A stretch of 64,000 nt of DNA. Origin: CADEEN01 sp963751775. Lineage in GTDB: Bacteria > Pseudomonadota > Gammaproteobacteria > Burkholderiales > Burkholderiaceae_C. Shown in pieces: positions 53,726 to 63,896 of the stretch (position 1 is the stretch's first letter; every line of letters begins with the position of its first letter). Location: NCBI GenBank assembly GCA_963751775.1, contig CAVVVW010000008.1:62001-126000 (forward strand), read 5' to 3'. The translations under genes and the position numbers were made by a program. The notes below the pieces were generated by a model. The model did no database searches. It had not been told where the DNA came from and saw nothing but the letters and a program-made list of their open reading frames with translations.

Positions 53726-54709
53726 TCAGGGCATCAGCACCGTCGAGCCGGTGGTCTTGCGCGCTTCCAGGTCGCGGTGCGCCTGCGCCACGTCGGCCAG
53801 CGGGTAGCGCTGGTCGATGCGGATCTTCACGGCGCCGCTGCCGACCACGGCGAACAGATCGTCGGCCATGGCCTGCGTGGCCTCGCGCGTGGCGATGTGC
53901 GTGAACAGCGTCTGCCGTGTCACGTACAGCGAGCCCTTGGGGCCCAGGATGCCGGGCGCGAACGGCGCCACCGGCCCCGAGGCATTGCCGAACGCGGCCA
54001 TCAAGCCGAACGGGCGCAGGCAGTCCAGGCTCTTCTCGAAGGTGTCCTTGCCGACCGAGTCGTAGACCACCTTCACGCCCTTGCCGCCGGTGATGGCCTT
54101 GACGCGGGCGACGAAGTCTTCCTTGTTGTAGTCGATGGCGTGCGCCGCGCCATGCTCCAGCGCCAATGCGCACTTGGCCGCGTTGCCCGCCGTGCCGATC
54201 AATTGCAGGCCGAGCGCCTTGGCCCATTGGCAGGCGATCAGGCCCACGCCACCGGCCGCGGCGTGAAAGAGCACGAAATCGCCGGGCTGCAGGCCCTCGA
54301 CCGGCCGCGTCTTCTTCAGCAGGTATTGCGCCGTCAGGCCCTTCAACATCATGCCTGCCGCGGTGTCGAAGGCGATGCCGTCGGGCAGCTTGCACACCGT
54401 CTTGGCCGGCATCACGCGCACCTGGCTGTACGCACCCGGCGGGGTGCTGGCGTAGGCCGCGCGGTCGCCCACCTTCAGGTGCGTGACGCCCTCGCCCACC
54501 GCCTCGATCACGCCCGCAGCTTCCATGCCCAGCGACAGCGGCAAGGGGTTCGCATACAGCCCGGTGCGCTGGTAGACGTCGATGTAGTTCAGGCCGCAGG
54601 CATGGTGGCGGATGCGCACCTCGCCGGCGCCGGGCGCGCCGACCTCGACGTCGACCAACTGCATGACCTCCGGGCCGCCGTATTGCTGGATCTGGACTGC
54701 CTTGCTCAT
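53726..54709 (-). CDS. qorA: NADPH:quinone oxidoreductase (zinc-independent MDR family)
   Basis: An intact 327-residue medium-chain reductase of the zeta-crystallin/QOR type. GLNYIDVYQRTGLY and the quinone site region are in the N-terminal GroES-like domain, and the NADPH fold has LFHAAAGGVGLIACQWAKALG followed by IGTAGNAAKCALALEHGA. The zinc-binding Cys/His set of alcohol dehydrogenases is absent. Start at 54709 fits the family N-terminus MSKAVQIQQYGGPEVM. Convergent with the secreted protein gene. Confidence 0.92.
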   Translation of the reverse strand: MSKAVQIQQYGGPEVMQLVDVEVGAPGAGEVRIRHHACGLNYIDVYQRTGLYANPLPLSLGMEAAGVIEAVGEGVTHLKVGDRAAYASTPPGAYSQVRVMPAKTVCKLPDGIAFDTAAGMMLKGLTAQYLLKKTRPVEGLQPGDFVLFHAAAGGVGLIACQWAKALGLQLIGTAGNAAKCALALEHGAAHAIDYNKEDFVARVKAITGGKGVKVVYDSVGKDTFEKSLDCLRPFGLMAAFGNASGPVAPFAPGILGPKGSLYVTRQTLFTHIATREATQAMADDLFAVVGSGAVKIRIDQRYPLADVAQAHRDLEARKTTGSTVLMP

Positions 54710-54869
54710 CGCGCTGCTCCTCGGTTCTGGGACGACAAGCGAGGGATTATGCGAGCGGCGAGAATCGACGCAGACATGCGACTGCCACTTCGCTCGCATC
54801 CGCGGGGCAGCCGCGACCGCAGGGGCCATGAGGCCCTTCGTGGCCGCAGGCGGCCCGGCATCGGCCTGA

Positions 54870-55175
54870 ATGCGGCGCCTCGCCCAAGCCCCCAACCTCG
54901 CGCTGGCCAGCCTTTGGTGCGACATGCTGGCCCAGGCCGGCTTTGCGGTCAGCGTGCAGCGCGCCTATGCCAGCAGCATCGCCGGCGAAATCCCGCCCGA
55001 CCAGGCCTTGCCCGAAATCTGGATCGACGACGACAGCCAGCTCGACGCGGCGCGTGCGTTGCTCGCCCAATTGCAGCACCCGGCCTGGCGGCATTGGGTC
55101 TGCCGGCAATGCCACGAGCGCATCGACGGCCCGTTCGATCAATGCTGGCAATGCGGCGCGGCGATGCCGGCATGA
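54870..55175 (+). CDS. DUF2007 protein with C-terminal zinc ribbon
   Basis: A 101-residue protein. The first 65 residues follow the DUF2007 (putative signal-transducing) pattern: helix LALASLWCDMLAQAGFAVSV, then acidic strand PEIWIDDDSQLDAARALL. The last 30 residues contain CRQC and CWQC, a four-Cys zinc ribbon. ATGA overlap with the following EamA gene indicates coupling. Confidence 0.8.
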   Translation: MRRLAQAPNLALASLWCDMLAQAGFAVSVQRAYASSIAGEIPPDQALPEIWIDDDSQLDAARALLAQLQHPAWRHWVCRQCHERIDGPFDQCWQCGAAMPA

Positions 55176-56092
55176 AGGCCCGCACCGCATTGCTGATGAC
55201 CATGCCGCCGCTGATGTGGGCCGGCAATGCGGTGGTCGGCCGCCTGCTGGTCGGCCATGTGCCGCCGCTGACGCTGAACCTGATGCGCTGGGTGCTGGCC
55301 GCGCTGCTGCTCGCCCCGTTGGGCTGGCCGGCGTTGCGCAGGCTGGCCGACATTCGCGCGGCCTGGCCCTACCTGCTGGCCATCGGCTGCCTGGGCGTGG
55401 GCGCCTACAACGCATTCCAATACGTGGCGCTGACCACGTCGACGCCGCTCAACGTGACGCTGATCGCCGCCTCGAGCCCGCTGTGGATGCTGGCCGTCGG
55501 CGCGCTGGCCTTCGGCCAGCGCGTCACGGCGCGCCAGATCGCCGGCGCGCTGCTGTCGCTGGCCGGCGTGGTGCTGGTGGTCTCGCGCGGCTCGTGGGCC
55601 ACACTGGCCCAGGTGCAACTGGTGGCCGGTGACGTCTACATCCTGATCGCTGCCTTGTCGTGGGCGGTCTACAGCTGGCTGCTGGTGCAGCCACCGGCTT
55701 GGCTGCGCCCGCCATCGCGCGCCACGCTGCAATCCTGGGGCTGGGCCGGCCTGCTGCTGGTGCAGATGCTGTTCGGCCTGCTCGCGGCGGGCGCCGCCGC
55801 GGCCGGCGAGCTGATGCTCACGCCGTCGATGACCATCGACTGGCGCAACGCCTGGGTGCTGGGCGCGCTGCTGTTCGTCGCCGTCGGCCCGTCGATCGTG
55901 GCCTACCGCTGCTGGGGCCTGGGCGTTGCGCTCGGCGGGCCGGCGCTGGCGGCCTTCTTCGCCAATCTGACGCCGCTGTTCGCCGCGCTGTTGTCGGCGC
56001 TGCTGCTCGGCGAAGCACCCCGCGGCTACCACGTGCTGGCCTTTGCGCTGATCGTGGCCGGCATCGCCGTTTCGGCCAGGGCCGGGCGATGA
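55172..56092 (+). CDS. EamA/DMT superfamily transporter
   Basis: An intact 306-residue ten-helix transporter of the drug/metabolite type. First EamA repeat: LLMTMPPLMWAGNAVVGRLL and LTTSTPLNVTLIAASSPLWM; second repeat: GPSIVAYRCWGLGVALGGPA and LTPLFAALLSALLLGEAP. Start at 55172 in the ATGA overlap with the DUF2007 gene. Adjacent paralogue follows. Substrate unknown. Confidence 0.9.
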   Translation: MKARTALLMTMPPLMWAGNAVVGRLLVGHVPPLTLNLMRWVLAALLLAPLGWPALRRLADIRAAWPYLLAIGCLGVGAYNAFQYVALTTSTPLNVTLIAASSPLWMLAVGALAFGQRVTARQIAGALLSLAGVVLVVSRGSWATLAQVQLVAGDVYILIAALSWAVYSWLLVQPPAWLRPPSRATLQSWGWAGLLLVQMLFGLLAAGAAAAGELMLTPSMTIDWRNAWVLGALLFVAVGPSIVAYRCWGLGVALGGPALAAFFANLTPLFAALLSALLLGEAPRGYHVLAFALIVAGIAVSARAGR

Positions 56093-56120
56093 TGCACTGA
56101 CGCGCCGCCAGTGGCTGCTG

Positions 56121-56996
56121 ATGGGCGTGCTGACGCTGCTGTGGGGCCTGAACTGGCCGATGATGAAGTTCACGCTGCGCGAGGTCAGCCCGCTCTACTT
56201 TCGCGCCCTGACCATGAGCGGCGGCACGTTGACCTTGATCGCCTTCTTCGCCTGGCGCGGCGTGCCGCTCGGCGTCAGCCGCGCCGATGCGGTGCGGCTG
56301 GCCTGGTTGGCGCTGCCCAACATCATCGGCTGGCACCTGTGCTCGATCATCGGCCTGTCGCAGTTGGCGGCCGGCCGCGCCGCCGTCCTGGCCTTCACGA
56401 TGCCGGTCTGGACCGTGCTGCTGTCGGTGCTGTGGTTCGGCGAGCGCATGAGCGCGCGCTCGTGGCTGGCGGTGGTGGCGGCGATCGCCGCGGTCGGCCT
56501 GCTCGCGGCCAATGAACTGGTGGCCCTGGCGGGCCGGCCGATCGGCGTGCTGTGGCTGCAGGCCGCGGCGCTGTCGTGGGCGCTGGGCACGGTGCTGATG
56601 CGGCGCAGCACGCTGGCCCTGCCGACCGAGGCCGTGACGGTTTGGATGATGGTGTTCGGCTCGCTGTTCTTCTGGGCGGCGGCGCCGCTGGTCGAGCCCT
56701 GGCCGGCCTGGGGCCAGTGGCATGCCCCGACCTGGTGGGCGCTGGTCTACGGCGTGTTCCTCAACTTCGGCTTCGCGCAGATCATCTGGTTCGGCCTGGT
56801 GCGCGTACTGCCGGCGCAGGCCAGCGCGTTTTCGGTGATGGCCGTGCCGGTGGTCGGCATCGCCTCGTCCACCGCCATCGTCGGCGAGGTGCCGCACGCC
56901 ACCGACTGGCTGGCCGCGCTGTTCATCGCGGTGGCACTCGCCAGCGCCACCGGGCAAGCCGCGCGGCCGCCACGCAGCGACAATCTGCCGCCATGA
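56121..56996 (+). CDS. EamA/DMT superfamily transporter, second paralogue
   Basis: A 291-residue EamA transporter with MGVLTLLWGLNWPMMKFTL, SQLAAGRAAVLAFTMPVWTVL and PVVGIASSTAIVGEVPHATDW. Residues upstream of the ATG (LTRRQWLL) look coding and an ATG-ATG-CAC-TGA at 56089 lies nearby, so a one-base error may hide a start at 56089, overlapping the previous stop. Coupled to folA by an ATGA overlap. Only distantly like the first EamA protein. Confidence 0.88.
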   Translation: MGVLTLLWGLNWPMMKFTLREVSPLYFRALTMSGGTLTLIAFFAWRGVPLGVSRADAVRLAWLALPNIIGWHLCSIIGLSQLAAGRAAVLAFTMPVWTVLLSVLWFGERMSARSWLAVVAAIAAVGLLAANELVALAGRPIGVLWLQAAALSWALGTVLMRRSTLALPTEAVTVWMMVFGSLFFWAAAPLVEPWPAWGQWHAPTWWALVYGVFLNFGFAQIIWFGLVRVLPAQASAFSVMAVPVVGIASSTAIVGEVPHATDWLAALFIAVALASATGQAARPPRSDNLPP

Positions 56997-57498
56997 ATCG
57001 ACGCCCGATGCTCGCGCTGATCGCCGCCGTCGACCGCCGCCGCGCGATCGGCCGCGACGGCGCGCTGCTGTGGCACGAACCCGAGGATCAAAAGCACTTT
57101 CGTGCCGTGACGATGGGCTGCCCGGTGATCATGGGTCGCAAGACCTGGGACTCGCTGCCGCCCAAGTTCCGGCCCTTGCCGGGGCGGCGCAACATCGTCG
57201 TCACGCGCAATGCGCAGTGGCACGCCGACGGCGCCGAAGCCGCGCCGTCGCTGGATACCGCGCTGGCGATGGCGAGCGGCGCCGCCAAGGCCTTCGTCAT
57301 CGGCGGCGGCGAACTCTATGCGCGGCCATGGCGCAGGCCGACGAACTGGTGCTGACCGAAATCGACGCCGTTTTCGATCGCGCGGATGCGCACTTCCCGC
57401 CGTTCGAAAGTGCAGGTTTCGTCGAAACCTCGCGCGAAGAGCACCGCAGCGCCGACGGCACGCGCTACGCCTTCGTCACCTATCGCCGCAAGCCATAG
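56993..57498 (+). CDS. folA: Dihydrofolate reductase, frameshifted
   Basis: Reduces dihydrofolate to tetrahydrofolate with NADPH. Motifs: LALIAAVDRRRAIGRDGALLWHEPEDQ (in part), the GRKTWDSLP loop, PGRRNIVVTRN and FVIGGGELYA. The frame breaks near 57325, where GCGCGGCC probably lost one G (GCGGCGGCC), then resumes with AQADELVLTEIDAVFDRADA and the C-terminal RYAFVTYRRKP. Repaired length about 168, normal for DHFR. The invariant acidic residue is the Glu in WHEPED. Confidence 0.93.
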
Positions 57499-57647
57499 CC
57501 GTGGCTGCGCATGGCCGGAATGGGCGGCGCCTGCATCGGTCGTGCGCGGACGCGCCTACTGGTTTACGCGAGACACCCCGCGACTGGCTGTTGACTCGAC
57601 GCCCCACCTGTGGTCCAAATGGGCGGGTGCCAATTCCGTCACACAAC

Positions 57648-58325
57648 ATGCTTCGCCAGTTGCACGTACCCCGGCAGGGCCGGGCCCGCGCCATGGCGGC
57701 AGGCTTGGCATTGGTTGCGCACGGCGTTTGCATGGCGCAGATCTATGCGGGCACGAGCGATGGCAACGCCGGAATCGTGCTGTCGAACTTCCGCTCCGAT
57801 GAAACGCCATTGCTGGTCGTCACGCTGCCCGGCGATCCGATCGCGAAGGTCGCCGTCGGCTCAGCCGCGAAGGTGATCGCGGCCGGCTCGCAACCGGCGA
57901 CATTGCGGCTCCCGTCCGCGCCGGCCGAGCTGAAGAAGATGATCGGCGAAGTCGCGGCAAGTGCAGATAGCGCCCGAGCTGCTCCATGCGGTCATCGCGG
58001 CGGAGTCGAACTACAACAGCCGAGCCAGGTCGCCAAAGGGTGCCATCGGCCTCATGCAGTTGTTGCCCGCCACCGCTCAGCGCTTCGGTGCCAGCGATCC
58101 TTACGTGGCGCGCCAGAACGTCATGGCCGGCGCCAGCTACTGAAGTGGTTGATGGGTCTGTTCCAGAACGACCTGGAGCTGGTGCTCGCGGCATACAACG
58201 CCGGCGAGCAGGCCGTCTTGAGAGCGGGCGGCCGGATCCCACCCTATCCGGAAACCATGGCCTACGTCCCACGCGTGATGGCCTATCTGCGCTGCGCTCG
58301 CAGCGCCGCGTGCAAGACTGCCTGA
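57648..58325 (+). CDS. Lytic transglycosylase (SLT domain), two frameshifts
   Basis: About 225 residues. The N-terminal part contains a signal-like segment AAGLALVAHGVCMAQ and a short domain of unknown type. The SLT catalytic domain is split: ELLHAVIAAESNYN with the catalytic Glu and GAIGLMQLLPATAQRFG lie in one frame (57961-58143), LVLAAYNAGEQAVLRAGGRIP in another. Shifts lie near 57965 and 58140. It cleaves peptidoglycan between MurNAc and GlcNAc and often opens the wall for secretion systems; the Gsp/pilus-like genes follow. Confidence 0.85.
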   Translation: MLRQLHVPRQGRARAMAAGLALVAHGVCMAQIYAGTSDGNAGIVLSNFRSDETPLLVVTLPGDPIAKVAVGSAAKVIAAGSQPATLRLPSAPAELKKMIGEVAASADSARAAPCGHRGGVELQQPSQVAKGCHRPHAVVARHRSALRCQRSLRGAPERHGRRQLLKWLMGLFQNDLELVLAAYNAGEQAVLRAGGRIPPYPETMAYVPRVMAYLRCARSAACKTA

Positions 58326-58545
58326 CGGGACCGCGGGCCTTGGAGCGCGATGCCGCTCTTGATGTTCTGCAGTGCGCGGATCACCGATCTCAGAGTTGTC
58401 TCCCATCGGTACCCTCCCCCTTACCTGCGGGGTGCGCCCCCCTGTTTAAGCCGGGGTTAAGCCCGCGGCAAGACTGAATCTCTCGGAACAAGCCTCTCCG
58501 TTCGACCGGACGGAGCGACCGCTGTGATCCTGGAGGGCGACTGAA
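58326..58545. other. Intergenic region before the secretion cluster
   Basis: About 220 bp containing two copies of TTAAGCC/G-type sequence and a C-run near 58425-58480 but no clear hairpin or promoter. A GGAGGG ribosome site ends it (58531-58536). Confidence 0.35.
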
Positions 58546-59012
58546 TTGACAGCACTTCGACTGCGCGACGGCGGGCATGCATGGCCAGCTTCGCTCATGC
58601 CACGTCGCCTCAGGCTTCACGCTTCTGGAATTGCTGGTGGTGATCGTCATCATCGGGCTGCTGGCCGGGCTGGTCGCACCACGCTATTTCGACCAGGTCA
58701 GCAAGTCCAACACCAAGATCGCGCGCGCACAGATCGACGCGCTCGAAAAGGCGCTCGATCAGTACCGGCTCGACGTCGGCAGCTACCCGACCACCGAGCA
58801 AGGCCTGGCCGCGCTCAATGCGCGAGCCGCAAAACCTCGAGAAGTGGGCCGGGCCGTATCTCAAGAAGGCGGTGCCGGCCGATCCATGGGGCGCTCGGTA
58901 TGTCTACAAGTCGCCGGGCGACCATGGCGACTACGACCTGTCGTCGCTGGGCTCGGACGGCCAGGCCGGCGGCACGGGCGAGGCGGCCGACGTCAACTCG
59001 TGGGGACCGTAG
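58546..59012 (+). CDS. gspG: Major pseudopilin GspG-like, frameshifted
   Basis: Prepilin of the type II secretion family. GFTLLELLVVIVIIGLLAGL is the class III signal and N-terminal helix, with the Glu at +5 after the Gly cleavage site. The remainder (KIARAQIDALEKALDQYRLD, SYPTTEQGLAAL) and, after a shift near 58820, KWAGPYLKKAVPADPWGARY and DYDLSSLGSDGQAGG are diagnostic of GspG, including the calcium-binding loop. Start uncertain: TTG at 58546 after GGAGGG, with an indel before GFTLLE, or ATG at 58577. Confidence 0.88.
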
Positions 59013-59018
59013 GCTCGC

Positions 59019-60217
59019 CATGCAGATTCGTTCGAACTCGTCGTGCGCACCGCCGGCGTGATTCGTCAACCTGGTCGTCCGTGCTGCCGACGCCGGCGCA
59101 GCCCGAGCCAGGGCCATCAGGACGGCCTGCAGGTGCTGGCCTGCACGCCGCGCGACAGGGCGCGGGCAGGCCGCGCGCAGCTTCTCCGGTCGCGCCACGG
59201 GCTCGACATCGCGACCTTCTCGCACGAACTCGCCTCGTTGCTGGCGGCCGGACTTTCGGTGGTCGAGGCCTTGCGGACCCTGGCGGCCAATGAACCCGCC
59301 GGCCCGCGCCGCACGATGCTGCTCGACGTGGTCACGCGCGTGTCCGAGGGCTTGCCCCTGTCGGCGGCTCTCGAGCGCCACCCGGGTCGCTTCCCGCCGC
59401 TGCTGGTGGCGACGGTGAGTGCCAGCGAGCAGACCGGCGATCTGAGCACCGCGTTGCTGCGCTACGCCGAGCACCAGCAAAGCATCAAGGCCCTGCGCGA
59501 CAAGGTCGTCGGCGCCGCGATCTATCCGATGCTGCTGCTCGCCGTGGGCTGCGTGGTGGTGCTGTTCCTTCTTGGCGTGGTGGTGCCGAAGTTCTCCGTG
59601 CTGATCGAGAGCACACGCCGGGAGCTGCCTTGGACATCGCAATTGCTGATGAGCTGGGGGCGCATGGTTGCCAGCCACGCCGGGCCGTCGGCGCCGGCCG
59701 TGCTGGCGCTGGCGGCGGTGTTCTTCGCCGTGCGCCACGCGATCCGCACCGGCGCCCGGGCCGTCTGGATCGAGGCGGTGCCTCTCATCGGCCCGGTGAT
59801 CCGGCAGTTTCGCCATTCGCAGATGTACCGAACCACCGGCATGCTGGTCAAGGGTGGCATCGCCGCGCCGAGGGCGCTGCAGCTGGGTGCCAACCTGCTC
59901 GGCGATGAAGATCGCGCCCGCCTCGCCCGTGCCGTCGCGCTGATCCACGAAGGCCGCAGCATGAGCAGTGCGCTGCAGGAGGCGCGGCTGGCCGATCCCG
60001 TGGCGGCCAGCATGCTCGCCGTGGCAGAGCGCACCGGCGCCCTTGCGGAAATCCTCGGGCGCATCGCCGCTTCCACGAGTCGCGCCTGCAGCGCTCGGTC
60101 GAGCTGACCAGCCGGCTGTTCGAGCCGATCCTGATGATCGTCATCGGCCTGGTCATCGGCGCCATCGTGGTGCTCATGTACCTGCCGATCTTCGATCTGG
60201 CTTCCAGCCTCCAATGA
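59019..60217 (+). CDS. gspF: Type II secretion inner-membrane protein GspF-like, frameshifted
   Basis: Platform protein of the secretion/pilus motor. FSHELASLLAAGLSVVEALR and GLPLSAALERHPGRFPPLLV form the first T2SSF domain, followed by a helix AIYPMLLLAVGCVVVLFLLG; the second domain has QMYRTTGMLVKGGIAAPRAL. The last 45 residues, with VELTSRLFEPILMIVIGLVIG, shift frame near 60070. The first about 55 residues are scrambled by further indels, so the start at 59019 is a guess. Order G-F-E differs from the common E-F-G order. Confidence 0.85.
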
Positions 60218-60236
60218 CCGCTCACGCGCAATCACC

Positions 60237-61948
60237 ATGTCCATCATCATGCCAACGGCTTTCAAGCACAGCGATACCGCCGGTCCGCAAGGCTCGACGC
60301 CTCCATGGTGCTTGAGGCGCTAAGCAGGCCGGGCGCGCCCCCGCATGGTCTGGCTGGCCGAGCACCTGGGCATCAGCGAACATGACCTGCTGCCCCGCTG
60401 CGGCCCAGTACTTCGGCCTGCGTCCGCTGTCGATGGGCGCGTTGAGACGCATCCGGCCGGATTTCGGCGTGGTGTCCTTCGCCGATTGCCAGGCGCAAGG
60501 GCTGCCTGGTCGGGCGCCACGGCGACGAGGAAATCACCGTGGTCCTGGTCGACCCGACCGACACGCGCCTTCGCCAATGGCTCGAAGTTCGTGTCGGCCA
60601 GCGCCAGATCGATTTCGCGCTGACTGCGGCCGGCGACCTGCAGGCGTTCCTGGTCGCCGCCGAGAAGTCCGTGCGCGCGATGGACGCGGTCAAGATGCAG
60701 CCCGACCGCGCCGCTGCCGCCGGCGACCAGGGTCTGGCGATCTCGATCTCCAACATCGATGCGACCGAAAGCCCGGTGGTGCGGCTGGTCGACTCGACGC
60801 TGTACGACGCGCTGCGCTCGGGCGCCAGCGACATCCACATGGAAACGCAGCCCGGCGGCATGGTGATCAAGTACCGCCTCGACGGCGTGCTCGAGGTCGT
60901 CAAGCAGATCGACAACCTCGACATCGCGAACCAGGCCATCTCGCGCATCAAGGTGGTGTCGGAGCTCGACATCGCCGAGCGGCGCATCCCGCAGGACGGC
61001 CGCTTCCAGGTCGTGGTCGACGGCCGCGACATCGACTTTCGCGTCTCGATCATGCCCAACCTGTTCGGCGAGGACGCGGTGCTGCGCGTGCTCGACCGCA
61101 AGCACCTGACCGGGCAGTTCGAGGCCCTGAGCCTGGAGACGCTCGGCTTCGATGCGCGAGTGCTGAACTTCATCCGCGACGCCGCGCTGATGCCGTACGG
61201 CCTGCTGCTGGTCACCGGGCCCACCGGCAGCGGCAAGACGACCACGCTGTATGCCGCGCTGTCGGAGATCAACACCGGCCTGGACAAGATCGTGACGATC
61301 GAAGACCCGATCGAGTACCAGCTGCCGGGCGTGCTGCAGATCCCGGTCAACGAGAAGAAGGGGCTGACCTTCGCCCGCGGCCTGCGCTCGATCCTGCGCC
61401 ACGACCCGGACAAGATCATGGTCGGCGAGATCCGCGACGCCGAGACCGCGCAGATTGCCGTGCAGGCGGCGCTGACCGGGCACCAGGTGTTCACGACGGT
61501 GCACGCCAACAACGTGTTCGACGTGATCGGCCGCTTCGCCAACATGGGCGTGGACAGCTACAGCCTGGTGGCCGCACTCAACGGCATCGTCGCACAGCGG
61601 CTGCTGCGCATGAATTGCCCGCACTGCGCCACGCCGTACACCGTTCCGCCCGAAGTCACCCAGCGCAGCGGCCTGTCGGCACAACGCATCGCCAGGGCGA
61701 GGTTCAAGCGCGGCCTGGGTTGCGCGCATTGCCGCGGCACGGGCTACAAGGGCCGTCGCGCGATCGCCGAGACGCTGCCGATGAGCGACATCCTGCGCGA
61801 TCAACTGGTTCAGCGTGCGCCGCTGTCGCAGATACGCCAGTCGGCGCGCGACAACGGCTTCACCAGCCTGCGCGACGCCGCCGTCGCGCTCGCACTCGCC
61901 GGCGAAACCACCGTGGAGGAGATCAATCGTGTCACTCCCGTGGAATAA
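60237..61948 (+). CDS. gspE: Type II secretion/pilus ATPase GspE-like, frameshifted near 5' end
   Basis: Hexameric ATPase powering pseudopilus assembly. The main frame from about 60530 gives SGASDIHMETQPGG, Walker A GPTGSGKTT (about 61216-61242), the Asp box VTIEDPIEYQLPG, Walker B IMVGEIRDAETA, the His box VFTTVHANN and a C4 zinc site (CPHC, CAHC). The N-terminal MshEN-like part (MVWLAEHLGISEHDLLP, LRPLSMGALRRIRPDFGVV) is spread over three frames, so the start is approximate. GspL-like gene overlaps the stop. Confidence 0.9.
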
Positions 61949-63353
61949 GCTGGTTCGGCTGCGCGTCGGTGCGCATTCGGCCTGCGCCATGCTGGAACAG
62001 GGGTGGCTGGCGCAAGGTGCTGGCGCGCGCCGAATCATGCCGGCCAGCGATGCGGCCCCGCGGGGCACGTCGGCCTCGGTCGACTGCCCGCGTCGGCCGA
62101 CAGCATCTCGCCGCAACATCGACGCCGTGCTGGCCGAGCTCGGCAAGACTGCGCCATTGCGGGCGCGCGGCTCGAAGTCGAGTGGGCCGACGCGTTGATG
62201 CACTTCGACGTGGTCGCCGGCGACTTCGCGGGCAACAGCGATCGGCAGCTGCAAGCCGTGGCAGCCGCATGCATGGCCGAACTGCTCGGCGAGGCGGCCC
62301 CGACGCACGAAATCCGCTGGCAGCTGCAGGCGGACGGCAAGCACCTGCTGATCGGCGCCATCGCGCGCGATCAGCTGGGCGCGCTGTCGGAGGCTGCAGC
62401 GCGGCATGGCTTGACCTTGGCCAGCGTGCAGCCCGACTTCTGCCTGCAATGGAACCGCCATGCGCCCGCGCTCAAGCCTGGCGCCGCCGTGTTTGCCGTG
62501 GCGGCGGGGCATGAGGCGGTGATCGCCTGCGTGGCCGACGGCGCGGTGGCCGCCATGAGCAGCGGCGCCTGGCTGGCCCGCGTCCACCGGCCTGGCAATT
62601 CCACGGTCACCGTCAACCAGCTGATGCACGGACTCGGCCTCGAACCGGCGGCCAAGGAGGTCTTGCTCGACATGCGTGTCGACCGCCTGCTGGCCAGCGT
62701 CGGCCAGGACGCGGCAAGCCAATCGGCCTTCGTGCTGGTGGCGCCCGAGATGGCCGGCGCGAAGGTGTCGTCGCGCTGGACCTTGATCAACCGAGACGCT
62801 CAGCACCACATGAGGACGCAGCGCCTGCAACTCGAGTTCGCACCGAACCCGCGGCGAGTGTCGCGCATCGGCGTGCTGATGCTGTTCGTGGCCGGCAGCG
62901 TGCTGGTCGCCGGGGCGCTCGAGCTCTCGAACGTGCTGGCGGCCAACGCCCGGCTGGCCGACACCCTGGCCGCCGTCGATGCGCGGCGCGGCGCGGTCGC
63001 GGCCAGCAGGAGCCAAGACGACGGCGCCCGACCCGAGCGAAGTCGCGCGCATGCGCGCCGTGCGGCAGGTGAGCCAGAACCTGATGACGCCCTGGGCCGA
63101 TCTGCTCGAGTCGCTGGAGTCGGTGCCGGTGCAGACGGTCGCGGTGCTCTCGATCGAGCCATCGGTCTCCAAGCACACCATCCGCATCACGGCCGAGGCG
63201 CGCACTGCGCCTGACATGCTGGCCTACCTCGGCGCATTGCAGAAGGAGCCGCGACTGTCGTCCGTGGTGCTGGTATCGCACCAGGTGCAAGTGCAAGCGC
63301 CCGGCGCGCCGGTGCGATTCCAGATCCGCGCCGCGTGGGGGGCAGCCCAATGA
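61929..63353 (+). CDS. GspL-like or fused PilM-PilN-like assembly protein, frameshifted
   Basis: About 475 residues if read as one protein, from a GTG overlapping the GspE stop by 20 bp. The first 290 residues are a soluble actin-like (PilM/GspL cytoplasmic) type: FDVVAGDFAGNSDRQLQAVA, GAAVFAVAAGHEAVIACVAD. A single membrane helix follows (IGVLMLFVAGSVLVAGALEL), then a periplasmic PilN/GspL-like part (LLESLESVPVQTVAVLSIEP). Shifts lie near 62170 and 63005 and in the first 60 codons. An ATGA at 62810 could instead separate a PilM-like from a PilN-like gene. Confidence 0.65.
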
Positions 63354-63895
63354 ATCGCCTCGTTCAACGCCTGTGGCATCGCGCATTGCGGCAGTTCGGC
63401 ATGGCCGGCGTGGTCGCGCTGGCGCTGCTGGTGCCCGCGCTGGCGATCGGCTTGTCGATCCCGAGCCTGTATCGCCACTCCGACGAACTGCGCGCCACGC
63501 TCGTCACGCGCGCCGACGAGATCGCGCGCAAAGCGCAACCGGTGCGACGCCGCGTCTCCAGCGGCGAGCAGGTGGTCGAGTTCGTCGGCGCGTTCCCGCA
63601 GCTGTCGCAGAGCGCCGCCGACCTCGAGCAGGTGTTTGCCGCCGCGAAGCAATACAACGTGACCCTGCTCAAGGGCGACTACCAGTTGAAGGCCGAGCCG
63701 AACACGCCGCTGGTCGCCTTCACGGCGACCTTTCCGGTGCGCAACGAATATGCCGCGCTGAAGGCCTTCACCGCCGACGTGCTGACGGCCTTGCCTCACG
63801 TTTCGCTGGATGAGTTGCGCATGGCCCGTGCCGATGCCGGCACCGGCGTGCTCGATTCGGTGGTCCGGTTCACGTTCATATACCGGAGCCCCTGA
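63350..63895 (+). CDS. PilO/GspM-like assembly protein
   Basis: An intact 181-residue protein: short cytoplasmic N-terminus, one transmembrane helix (AGVVALALLVPALAIGLSI), a coiled-coil-like segment (HSDELRATLVTRADEIARKA) and a periplasmic ferredoxin-like domain (NVTLLKGDYQLKAEPNTPLV, FPVRNEYAALKAFTADVL). This is the PilO/GspM architecture. ATGA overlap with the preceding GspL/PilN-like gene. Confidence 0.7.
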   Translation: MNRLVQRLWHRALRQFGMAGVVALALLVPALAIGLSIPSLYRHSDELRATLVTRADEIARKAQPVRRRVSSGEQVVEFVGAFPQLSQSAADLEQVFAAAKQYNVTLLKGDYQLKAEPNTPLVAFTATFPVRNEYAALKAFTADVLTALPHVSLDELRMARADAGTGVLDSVVRFTFIYRSP

Positions 63896-63896
63896 G

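Noticed and set aside
53716..53727. Perfect palindrome GAGCGCGCGCTC between convergent genes
   Set aside because: Alternating GC palindromes are common in DNA of this composition; no loop or T-tract to suggest a terminator.
58546..58551. TTGACA, a perfect -35 hexamer before gspG
   Set aside because: No -10 element at 16-18 bp; it follows a GGAGGG ribosome site and probably contains the start codon itself.
60320..63217. A 965-codon minus-strand frame opposite gspE and gspL
   Set aside because: Antisense shadow; the opposite strand encodes Walker A/B motifs in correct order.
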